Shown piece by piece: positions 22,230-31,475 of a stretch of DNA of 64,000 bases. Under the pieces are notes generated by a model, which ran no database searches, was not told the origin of the DNA, and saw only the letters and a list, made by a program, of their open reading frames with translations. A program made the position numbers and the translations under genes. Origin of the DNA: Mantis religiosa (taxonomy: Eukaryota > Arthropoda > Insecta > Mantodea > Mantidae); NCBI GenBank assembly GCA_030765055.1, contig CM060947.1, forward strand, positions 257,954,273-258,018,272. The letters are read 5' to 3'. Positions within the stretch are counted from its first letter, which is position 1; each line of letters opens with the position of its first letter.

Positions 22230-23560
22230 ATTCAAAGGTCTAAAACGGTAGCAGTCTTGTTAGACGTGGAGAAGACATTCGCCACTACCTGGTACGAGGG
22301 GCTTATTTACAAACTCCTAGAGCATGACGTTCCCCGTCCATACACTTCCTTAGTGGCCGGTTTCCTCGGAAACCGAAGCTTCCGAGTAAAAGTGGAGGGA
22401 AAGCTGTCAACCGAGCGGCTCATTGGCACTGGAGTACCGGAAGGCAGCGTGCTGTCACCGGCACTCTTTGCAGCTTACATGGCCGACATACCCACACACC
22501 ACAACACCCACACCTGGCAGTATGCGGACGATCTCATGATCTTCACGGTAAAGAGAAACCCGAGGTATAGCTTTCGGCAGATCCAAGCCCAGCTCCGGGC
22601 CATTGGTGAATGGAGCGCAAAATGGCGAATAGCAATTAACCCGGAGAAGAGCTCTGCAATTCTCCTGGCGAAAACCAGAGCCAACCGGTTGCAGCAGAAC
22701 TTCGTTTTACGGTGCCGTGGAATCCCATGTGTGCAAACGACGAAGTATCTCGGAGTGACGCTGGACCGCAAATTATCTTACGCTCCGCACGTCAAGAGTA
22801 AGGTCCAGCTTGGACACGTCGCGATCAGGAAGCTATACCCAATATTCCGTTCAACCATGCCCCTCCGTCTCAAACTCCAGCTGTATCGTGCGATCATCCC
22901 GCCCAAGATTTTGTATGGCTGTGAGATCTGGGGAACAGTAGCAAATACCACTTTCGTCAGACTCCAGACGCTGCAGAACAGGGCGCTCAGTGTGTTATAC
23001 GATACAGACTGGAGATTCCCAGCCCAGATCCTTCATGAACATTCAAAAATCCCGGACATTGTGGATGTCATCCGAGAAAGGGCACGATCAATGTACGACA
23101 AAATCCAAACCCATGGCAACCCTTTAGTGAAATCTCTGGGCAGATATGAACAGAGGGAGTAAAGGCGCTTGCCATCATACAAACTCCCCAGAGACGCATT
23201 GGGGTCCCTTGGTTAACCCAAGGTAAAGCCCATTAACAAAAACATTAAACAGATTCCCCCCAACTGGGAGAATGCAATAAAACCGCTAATCTGCTGCCTT
23301 CTGAGATTACTCAAAGGCATCCAAATAAAAATTTTAAACGAAACAACAACCTACCCCCAGCAGAACAATAAAAAGCATCCCTGATACTCTTCGCAGGTTA
23401 AGCCGCCAAGCGGCTAGGTACTGCGGCAGAAGACAACCGGACGGGGAAAGAGAAAAATTGCCCCGCCCGACCAGGACTACCTCTGGACCTCTGGAAATGT
23501 GTTTGGTATTTTAAAAGGGGTAAATAAAACTGCACCCGTCAAAATGACGGGTTGGTCCTT
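22230..23560 (+). mobile_element. Jockey-like LINE 3' fragment with reverse transcriptase
   Basis: 5'-truncated just before the palm domain. The frame reads VAVLLDVEKTFATTWYEGL (motif A, with the second Asp of KAFD lost), TGVPEGSVLSPALFAAYM (motif B), QYADDLMIF (motif C intact), then KYLGVTLDRKLSYAPHV and the C-terminal connection ILYGCEIWGT. A TAA at 23,160-23,162 interrupts it. The same frame continues RRLPSYKLPRDALGSLG to a stop at 23,214-23,216, the usual C-terminus of this clade, so the first stop is premature. A 3' UTR with GGGGTAAATAAAACTGC runs to about 23,560. Its 3' border is not sharply defined. Confidence 0.85.
22257..23216 (+). pseudogene. Reverse transcriptase (jockey-like), partial
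   Basis: About 300 residues of RT fingers-palm-thumb in one frame, followed by a premature TAA (23,160-23,162) and about 17 further family-typical codons. The enzyme normally copies element RNA at a nicked genomic site. This copy lacks the endonuclease and the N-terminal half of RT, and motif A has KTFA where KAFD is usual, so it cannot act. Confidence 0.85.
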
Positions 23561-24499
23561 TCTGGTAGAACATACTCGCCTGGTCATTCTAGTGTTAATG
23601 TTGACAATGAGGTTGTCTGAGCTGAGGATATGAATGAGTATTTATAAAAACGGGATAAACATTAATTAATAAGAAAATTTTCATCATTTTATGTTACAAA
23701 TTATATTTATATAGTATTTATTACTTCTAACTACATTAATATTTTACGTATTTAAAGCACCACTTATTTTGTTATGAAATTGTATTCTTGGTTTAAATTT
23801 CATGTGTTCTAATGCATCCTGATAAATTTAAATTATAGTTTAGAAAAAGCATCTACCAGCACATTCAGAGACCTGAGAACAAATAAACTAATGAGAAAAA
23901 TCACAATCATAGGTTGATATCTTACAGCTTTTCTAAAAAAATATCACTTCACAAAACTATAGCAACAATGAAACCATACTTTTTACTCACCCTGTATAAC
24001 AATGACCCCATATAATGTTGTAATTTGTACAGGGGGTCGTGGAGACCTCCAAATATTCCACTTTTGAAGCACAACTAATATGTACTCGGCTTTGCTTGTT
24101 GCAGGTGTGTAATACGCGTGCGCACAAGGGCGTCACGGCGTCCATTGGTCCAGGACCAGAGATGCTGGCGCCGGCGTCTGTGCCCCTGATGCACAATAAA
24201 CTGAGTGGCCCAGAAGTTGTCACAGCCTCTCACAGGATACAAGAGAGTTGTATATAAAGATCTGAATACAACAAAAATACAACACGTTTATATTGTAAAT
24301 ATTGAACAAAAATTAATAAAATTTATGCATGGGAACAAATCTTGTACTTTGTAAAACTTCCTAAAATATCCTATCTTGATCCAGTTAGTGTATAAGGATA
24401 CCTGTAGTGCACGGACTGAAGCAGGCTTTGTAGTTAAAACAAAATAATGCTTGGAAATTGATTGTTGGTTCACAGAAGGCTTGCATAGAGTCAATCTGA
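23561..24499. other. Dispersed repeat pieces, no gene
   Basis: 23,870-23,990 (ATATCTTACAGC, CACTTCACAAAACTATA, ACTTTTTACTC) has a related copy at about 56,125-56,285 with the same phrases in order. The element type is not clear. The rest is unassigned. Confidence 0.5.
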
Positions 24500-24751
24500 A
24501 ATGAAATGTGTAGTGTTTAACGCCCGCTTTTACTACATACGGCACCGCAGGTGATGACACTGATGATACATGAGATGAGCATGGAGCACCGGTGGAATGA
24601 GATGGCGGGGAAAACCGGAGATCCCGGAGAAAACCCACCCCAGCGCCGTGTTGTCCACCACAAATCTCACTTTGCGGTCGCCTGGGATTGAACCCGGGCC
24701 GCCTTGGTGAGAGCCAAGCGGTCTAACCACTGAGCCACGGCGCGGCCGGTG
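24500..24751 (-). mobile_element. tRNA-derived SINE, family S1
   Basis: 252 bp, flanked by AATCTGA at 24,493-24,499 and 24,752-24,758. Reads as the reverse complement of the copy at 3,316-3,565: GCCACGGCGCGGCC at its 5' end (plus coordinates 24,734-24,747) and GTGTTTAACGCCCGC near its 3' end. The A- and B-boxes are intact, the latter as GGGTTCAATCCCAGG on the minus strand. Confidence 0.92.
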
Positions 24752-25326
24752 AATCTGAGGAATTCACTGCCACTGTATAGTGTGACCTATAAAAACCTGA
24801 ACTATTTCAATAGCCCATAACGTTTGAACCAATAATCGGACACACGGGCAACTTTGGGACAATATAATACATTATAGAGAGAATACATTAGAGGAGATAC
24901 GTCCAGTACAGCTCGGTGTCAGTATCTCGTAGTTGACGATAGATAGTAGAAGCTCAAGTTGTGTATTTAGACAAACAACTACCTTTGTTACCAACGGAAA
25001 GTTCTCCCTCCTCTTTCACCGTTGAATCAGAAGTTATTGCTCAGAGAGGTCGTGTAGTGAACTGGAGGTGTGCTGTTAATAACTTGCTGACATTGCTGCT
25101 GTCTTGTCCAGTGAAGAACTAATTAAGTATTTGTACTCATATTATTTGGTGTTACGTAGACTACACAAACACAAAATACAGTGTCGGTTTAAAAGAATGG
25201 GGTCGTGTTATGACGTGATATATACGTGCGTGTCAGTTTCCCAGTACCGTACGCTAAGGTATATTTTTATCCCCTGAACTTGCACTGACATTACATTGAT
25301 TGTTGTTAATAGACATTCCTGTCAAC

Positions 25327-25796
25327 ATGGAGGCCAAAAATAAAGGAGAAAGATTAGAAGAAAATATGGAACAAGCAATAAAGTATGTGAGAATGTGATA
25401 GAATGATTAATTAGCCTGGGAGTAGAAATATATATTACTGAAACATTAACATCGACTCTGTATAAGTTGATGTAGCAAGAAGAGGTACAAAAACAAAAGA
25501 ACAAACCAATAGCAAAGTGACGTAAGACTAACATTGATAAAACTATAAACAGAGAACCTAGCTCTAACTCTGTGCCATCAGAAACTGGAAATAGTGAAAA
25601 GCCATAGAACACTAAAAGAAAATGAAATTTTGCAACCAAAACCAGTGTCGATTGAAGTGTTCTAACAGAGTGTATCATTTGTTTAGAAATCACAGACGAG
25701 GCTTGGGTTCAGTGTGCATCGTGCAAGGGTTGGACATATATTGAATGTACAGGGCAAGAGAACATTGATTTTTATAAATATGATCACTGTGTTTAA
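25327..25796 (+). pseudogene. Pogo/jerky-like relic: helix-turn-helix start joined to a PHD finger end
   Basis: At 25,327 ATG opens EAKNKGERLEENMEQAIKYV, resembling the start of a Psq-type helix-turn-helix (E-LE-A---V). After stops, 25,671-25,796 is open and reads CIICLEITDEAWVQCASCKG, then WTYIECTG and ends YDHCV and TAA. Cys-x2-Cys, Trp, Cys-x2-Cys and a later Cys fit a PHD-type zinc finger, which many insect pogo-like DDE proteins carry at their C-terminus (Tyr replaces the usual His). Only about 280 bp separate the two, so the DDE domain is missing. The PHD match is good by pattern; the N-terminal match is weak. Confidence 0.5.
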
Positions 25797-26170
25797 AAAA
25801 AATGTTTCATTAGTTTTAAGACATTTTTATTTTGTTGTGATAATTCTAGAGAGAGTTTTCAAAGATATATCATGTTACCGTGTTTTGTTTTTATCTCAGA
25901 AATACGATAATTATGATTAAAATAATTATCTTGTGATTTATTATGCAGTCCCTCTTCCTTTATTTATAAATATGTATTTATTTACGTCTGTCCGGTACTG
26001 GGAAACACTTTTTCAAATGCACAGTTATCACAAATATTTACTCCAGTTGTGAAACGTCAAAATAACTTGCGTTCATGAATGTTCATTACTTAAGCTCTTT
26101 CTGTATGTTCTTAGCTTCATCATAATAGTAATACACTACTTGTTCTCCATTGCATTTTCTTTAAATTTTG

Positions 26171-26201
<31 letters not shown>
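26171..26201. repeat. Poly(A) tract, 31 bp
   Basis: 31 consecutive A residues immediately before the inverted repeat at 26,238-26,699. It may be a retroposon tail, but no matching element was seen to its left. Confidence 0.9.
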
Positions 26202-26205
<4 letters not shown>

Positions 26206-26237
26206 AGGTGTGCGGTATTGGCTGCATCTCCCCTACA

Positions 26238-26699
26238 CCATTTACGTCTCAGAGAAAATGTTGGAAGTGTCCTCCACCAGCATCTATACATGTTTGCACA
26301 CGTCTCACCATATTCTCTGAAGTTTTACGGAGAGTATCCTCGCTAATGTTACTTATTTCGGTTCCAATGGATTCCCTGAGAACATCAATTGTCCGTGGTC
26401 TATTCTTATACTCTTTCTCCTGTACAGTATCTTTCATAATCGAATAATCGAAAAAGGACTGTGGACGCCAGATCCCCTGACCTAACCTTACCGAACCTTT
26501 TCTCGTAGAGTTATCTAAAACAACAGAGTAAAAGAATAGACCACGGGCAATTGATGTTCTGAAGGAATCCATTGGAACCGAAGTAAGTAACATTAGCGAG
26601 GATATTCTCCGTAAAGCTTCGGAGATTTTGGTGAGACGACTGCAAACCTGTATAGATGCTGGTGGAGGACACTTCCAACAATTTCGATGAGATGTAAAT
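26238..26699. repeat. Inverted repeat of a transposase C-terminal segment
   Basis: Arms of about 175 bp at 26,238-26,414 and 26,525-26,699 are imperfect reverse complements with a 110-bp spacer. Shared phrases include GGAAGTGTCCTCCACCAGC and TCCTCGCTAATGTTACTTA. Read outward, each arm codes a C-terminal motif (RTIDVLRESIGTEISNI, then RRVQTCIDAGGGHFQHFL and a stop in the minus-strand frame of the left arm). This resembles the C-terminus of insect DDE transposases ending in R-L--I-x-C-x-GGHFEHLL. An open frame of 163 codons (26,249-26,740, minus) runs through both arms and is a by-product of the palindrome. Confidence 0.7.
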
Positions 26700-26819
26700 A
26701 GTATAATATGATCTCCCAATTGTTTATTATATTCTCCCAAAGTTGCACGTGTGCCCTATTATTGGTTCAAAGGTTATGGCCTATTGAAGTAGTTCAGGTT
26801 TATTTGGATCGCACTGTAG

Positions 26820-27310
26820 TATGACTTTAAATTCTCCATCTGATTCGTATTATACCAGTAACCCACTAGAAATTCTCATATTCAATGTGATACATCTTCT
26901 TTTCCTTTAACTTAACTAATAGTGTTCCGGACTTACATGTTATAAGTCGCCATTTAGGTAGTTGACTCATTTCATATCAGTTCTTTCAGAGGTTCACCGG
27001 AAAAATACCAGTTATGCTGGCTATGGCACTGAATTTTACAGTTTGATTCTAGTGGAAATTAATTGTTCTTTCACACTGGCCGTGTGTAGGCTAAAGTATG
27101 AAATGTTAAGACTCAGACTGAAAAATTCAATGTCATAGCTGGGACTTGAACCACGGATCTCCTGGCTGTCGTCCAGCCGCTCTAACCCTTGACCATAGTA
27201 GCTCAAGGGTTACAGCGGCTGGACGGCAGCCAGAAGTTTCGTGGATCAAATTCCGGATATGGCAATGAATTTTTCAGTCTGACTCTATCCTTCCAGTCTG
27301 ACTCTACCAT
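26820..27310. mobile_element. SINE family S3 copies, inverted arrangement
   Basis: Contains 3'-tail phrases TGGAAATTAATTGTTCTTTC (27,052 on) and a minus head (GGGACTTGAACCACGGATCTC near 27,140), followed at once by a plus head (AGTAGCTCAAGGGTTACAGCGG near 27,208). The two heads face each other, as in the composites at 10,012-10,772 and 44,045-44,597. Borders and target duplication were not resolved. Confidence 0.6.
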
Positions 27311-27505
27311 AAAAATGCAGATTAGCAAAGTCCAAGGTGTTTTGGCGTGTGTCCTATGACACGACGTGCTTAACTTCCACAAGTGTCCACAAACGGGTAC
27401 CACTCAGCAGACCTCGACCATTCCAGAAGAAGAGGAACTTAAATTCAAATGAAAAGATGCACCAGGCGCTATCTACGCCATAAAATTCTTTATTTTTCAG
27501 TGGAG

Positions 27506-27918
27506 TACGAGGTTAGTCCGAAAAGTTTCCGGCCTAATAGAGGTACACGACATTTCTTCATAATTTGTATTTTCAACATAGTTTCCTTGTAACCCTACAC
27601 ACTTCAACCAACAATGCTCCCATTTCTGTAACCCGTCGGCGTTTTTTCTCTGCAAAATAATTGTTCACGAAGGTGATTGCCTCTTCATTTCACGAAAATC
27701 TCTGTCCTCCGAGCGCAATTTTCAGATGAGGGTACAAAAAGAAGTCGCCTGGGGCTAGATCTGGTGAGTCAAGCATTTCAAATCGTAATTCGTGGATTTT
27801 CGCCATTGTAACCGCTGAGGTGTGAGACGGTGTGTCGTGTTGGTGAAACAAGATTTCCTTTCTCTGCAAATGTGGCTATTTTTCAAAAAGTTCTTCCTTC
27901 AACTTCTGAAGTAATGAT
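27506..27918 (-). mobile_element. Mariner left half, outer part (3' end of transposase)
   Basis: TA at 27,506-27,507 then CGAGGTTAGTCCGAAAAGTT, the inverted repeat. Minus-strand coding includes SPDLAPGDFFLYPHLK (third catalytic Asp) and near 27,655-27,575 a single copy of the KNADGLQKWEHCWLKC segment that is tandemly repeated at 37,986-39,938. The half is cut at 27,918 by the LTR element and resumes at 37,127 after the duplicated TGAT. Confidence 0.85.
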
Positions 27919-28996
27919 TGCGGCATACCCGCATGTCAGATTTCAATTGGTTGGTGTTTACTTTTGATTTGGGTTCTAATTGGAGCTATGAGATCTCTTG
28001 TTCTTCAGGTGAATGGTTGTAGGAAATGGATTTGTTGTTTGTTGGCTGCTCAGTTGTCTCAATAATACACTGGTTCGTTGCAAAAAATTGATTTAATTCT
28101 CACTCAATTCGTTGATTCAGATGGATTGGTAGCGGTGACCACCTGTTACTAAACTTTCTAACAGAATTCTCTTAATTCTTTATACGGCGAATACTTTGCT
28201 ATTATAAACTTCTTCTGCTGCTTCTCTCACGCTGGTTGCGTTATTCTTGACTTCCCTACATTTCGGACTTAGAAATCTTTGCTCCTTCTCCTTCACGCGC
28301 ACTAACACGTCTTTCCCCCCGTAGAATGACTGTTGAAGTGCCGTTTTCGTCTGCTCTGCGATTCCGTTCGTACTTTATTCTGATCCCTACTCTAACCCTT
28401 ATCACATGACCAAAATAACTCACCCTTCTTCCTATTTCTCAAATCTTACATTATGATTGGTTTCTCATTTTATTTCGATTTTTCTTTATTGGTTAGCAAA
28501 ACTCATCGAACTCATTGACGTTACATCCCACCGTGAGTTGGGTCCCGCCTACCCTGGGCTCTTTGTAACGGTATACATCGTTATCGCCACAGCGAAGTAA
28601 ATCCTTTTAGGTCTTACGCCTGACCGCATCTTGAAAACCTTATTGTTCCTACACATTTTTGCTTATAGTTCTCAGACATTGAACCTTTCCTTAAACAAAG
28701 AGGCTAACGGTCACCTCTTCCTGTCTCCCCGACTTGTGTTCAGATTTTACAGAAATATTTTCTCTCCCTTACATGGATTCTAGCATGTTAGTTGTCTTAA
28801 ATTATATTCTTCCCATCTTATTCTTAATTAAACCGCTATTTTAATCACTACTCTAATTTCATTCTGATTTCATATTAATATAACAATATTTTATATTAGT
28901 TTAGCAAAGCATTTTCATTAATTTATCTTCTTTTTTAATTCTCGTGATTTCAATTAATTCGCCGCCTCCTAATCGCTGTCTGATACTGCGGTTACA
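27919..28996 (-). repeat. 3' LTR of the Ty3/gypsy element
   Basis: 1,078 bp. In element orientation it starts TGTAACCGCAGTATCAG and ends GGGTATGCCGCA, with TG...CA ends. Matches 36,049-37,126 throughout as far as I compared. Confidence 0.95.
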
Positions 28997-29004
28997 TAAT
29001 GCCC

Positions 29005-29070
29005 GTTTGACAAAAATGAAATACCCATTATTTAAATTTTGTCAAACCCCCGTCATGACATTTCCTCCTT
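29005..29070 (-). promoter_or_regulatory. Polypurine tract separated from the LTR by a hairpin
   Basis: In element orientation, AAGGAGGAAA (29,070-29,061) is the best polypurine tract, with a second purine run GGGGG at 29,051-29,047. Both lie 50-70 nt before the LTR, where this signal is normally adjacent. Between them and the LTR a perfect 11-bp inverted repeat, GTTTGACAAAA at 29,005-29,015 and TTTTGTCAAAC at 29,037-29,047, can form a hairpin with a 21-nt loop. Confidence 0.55.
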
Positions 29071-29901
29071 ATATCTTATAATTTCTCATTCCCTACTCGA
29101 AACATTTTTCGGTGGTCACCGTTTCCCTCATCTTCATCAGTGTGTTACTTTATACACATAGAATGGTCAATATGGTACATCATATACATAGAATTATAGA
29201 TATGATACATTACGTACATAGACAAGTACACTGTCGTATATGTGGTTATTACCCTATATACAAATAACATTCGTGATACCTCAACTATATATACACTTCA
29301 CTGAATTATCCTTGTCTCACTTGACATCAACTTGATTTTACCTTATTACATTCCTTAAGTACTACATTAATGTTACTATATTACAGTTTACAATATTACA
29401 TTTTACATTCAATGATTTTTTTTTTATTATATTAACTTATTGGGACGTTTCTTTATCTTTCAGTCCTTCACCGTAAGAACATTCGTCCTCACATTATAGG
29501 TTGCGTAATGATGTCCAAATATGGTTACCTCTACCTGCACTCAGTTGTCTACCTGTAATCAGGTGTTTCGTTTACCTGACAGTAAACATTGGCAGTTCAT
29601 TGTCCTGTCTTTCCACTTCACTTTTCACTCTAAACGTTCTTTCACTTTGTCACGCCTAAGTCTGTGACCTTTACAATAACAACATAGCCTTTTGGCACAT
29701 GAATACATCAGTACTTATACTATATTTACATTTCACAAATTATTTTTTTAAAGATCTTTCTAACATGTTCATTAGCTGTGGTTATTCTTATTACATTATC
29801 ATTTTTGTTTGTGCACAGGAATTTTGGAACTTGTAACTCCCACGCAGTGTTTGAATTTCAAACGAAAACGTTACCCGTACTAATTATATAACTTTTACTT
29901 G

Positions 29902-29938
<37 letters not shown>

Positions 29939-29965
29939 TCTTCGTATATATAATTTCAATCACAT
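29071..29965 (-). other. 3' noncoding region of the element with a 31-nt A tract
   Basis: About 0.9 kb between the integrase stop (29,966) and the polypurine tract has no sustained frame. A run of 31 T on the plus strand (29,905-29,935; A on the coding strand) lies only 31 nt past the integrase stop. No envelope or accessory gene is detectable. Confidence 0.75.
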
Positions 29966-31465
29966 TTACACAGGTGATTCTTGGGTCTGCTCTGTACTGT
30001 TTACAACGTTTTTCTGACGATATGGCCTTATTAGGGAGATGTTATATCTGCCTATCGGTTTACCATTTCTTGGGTGTATTAGGGCATACGCTCTGTCACC
30101 AAATATTTTCTCAATCCGGTATGGGCCTTTCCATAGCATATATAGCTTTCTAGTCTTTTTTCCTAACAAATCTGACTTGTCGAACGATTTCACTAGAACT
30201 AAGTCGCCGACCTTTGGTTCCCAATTCTTCTTATACCGCATTTTCTTTGCGTTTCTTTTCTCTACTTTTTCCATTATTCTTTTAACAGCATTTTGGATCC
30301 GTTCTCGATCTGTCTCGGTCGTCACTTGGATACTTTCCGGAACACCCTCTATTATTGGTTCCGGTGTTAAATTCCTATGCAATTGGATAGGAGCATATCC
30401 TGTGGTTAAATTGACTGAATTATTGAATATAAACTCAATATAGTTGATGTGGTCTGGCCAGGTAGTCTGTTTCAATGAGCAAAGGACTCGGAGATGAACA
30501 CCTAGGTCTTTCATTACGCGCTCGCTTGGATTAGAGCACGGATGGTACGACGTTGTGTTATAGATGCGAATTCCGGCATCCTGAATGGTGTGCACGAATC
30601 GTCTTCCATGGTGTATGGACGCGTTATCTACTAATAGTGCTTTCATCATCCCGTATTTGACTATATAGTCTTTCACTATTTTATTCGCGCATGCTGCACT
30701 TGTTAATTTCTTGAGAGGGTATATTTTCACAAATTTCGACATCACGTCGATAAGTACAAATAAATATTTTAATCCTCCTCTTCCTGCAGGGAGTGGACCA
30801 TATGCATCCGCTGCAACTAGTTCTAATGGTTCCTTCCTGGTGATGGATACAGGGGGTCGATCTATCTTATAATTTAATGATTTTGCCCTCTGGCAGATGT
30901 CACATGTAGATATAAAGGTCCTAACTTTCTTGCCTAATCTAAATATGTATAAATGGTTGCTTATGGAAATCATTGTCTTCTCAACGCCAGCATGTATAAG
31001 AGCTGTGTGGTAAGCAGAAATCACTAACTCTTCCAGCGCTGCGGGTATATATGCTTTCCAAGCAGGTTTGGGAACACCCTGTAACTTATACAATACGTTA
31101 TTTAGCACTCCGTATTTCTGTGAATTTGCTTGTTCTATGGGCAATGCCTTTTCCATAATTTGTTTTAATTTCCAGTCCTGGCGTTGTAATTCCGACAATC
31201 TTCTCATCTCCTTTGTTAATTTTATACTGAAGGTTACATCCATCTTTAACAATGGTAATTCTGTACCATTACTACTGATATTTTCTGGAAGATTCCCCTG
31301 TGGCTTTATACGTGAAAGCATGTCACTAAAGATGTTAAGACTTCCCTGTATATGTTTAATCTCTGGGTTGTGAGCCATGATCTCGTGGATATATCTCGCA
31401 ATTTTTGTACTGGTCAATTTGCAATTTCGTATAAATGATAGGCTGATATGATCGGTGAATATCAC
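29966..31465 (-). CDS. pol: Pol part 2: end of RNase H and integrase
   Basis: 499 codons. The first residues IFTDHISLSFI and HIQGSLNIFSDMLSR (residues 38-52) are the end of RNase H. Integrase follows: zinc-binding H153-x4-H158 and C188-x2-C191, catalytic core with D220 (VAADAYG), D280 (LLVDNAS) and E315 (NPSERV), with 34 residues between the last two. The C-terminus has the GPY/F module at about 446-455 (WKGPYRIEKI). It inserts the element's DNA copy into the genome. The frame is shifted relative to the upstream pol frame. The ATG at 31,465 is only the first Met after the frameshift near 31,480, not a true start. Confidence 0.93.
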   Translation of the reverse strand: MIFTDHISLSFIRNCKLTSTKIARYIHEIMAHNPEIKHIQGSLNIFSDMLSRIKPQGNLPENISSNGTELPLLKMDVTFSIKLTKEMRRLSELQRQDWKLKQIMEKALPIEQANSQKYGVLNNVLYKLQGVPKPAWKAYIPAALEELVISAYHTALIHAGVEKTMISISNHLYIFRLGKKVRTFISTCDICQRAKSLNYKIDRPPVSITRKEPLELVAADAYGPLPAGRGGLKYLFVLIDVMSKFVKIYPLKKLTSAACANKIVKDYIVKYGMMKALLVDNASIHHGRRFVHTIQDAGIRIYNTTSYHPCSNPSERVMKDLGVHLRVLCSLKQTTWPDHINYIEFIFNNSVNLTTGYAPIQLHRNLTPEPIIEGVPESIQVTTETDRERIQNAVKRIMEKVEKRNAKKMRYKKNWEPKVGDLVLVKSFDKSDLLGKKTRKLYMLWKGPYRIEKIFGDRAYALIHPRNGKPIGRYNISLIRPYRQKNVVNSTEQTQESPV

Positions 31466-31475
31466 AATCCTTTTA

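Noticed and set aside
26249..26740. A 163-codon minus-strand gene
   Set aside because: The frame crosses both arms of a palindrome. Only the C-terminal segment has family resemblance and the rest is its antisense.
29071..29965. Envelope-like third gene in the LTR element
   Set aside because: No sustained frame, signal peptide or membrane segment is visible after the integrase stop.
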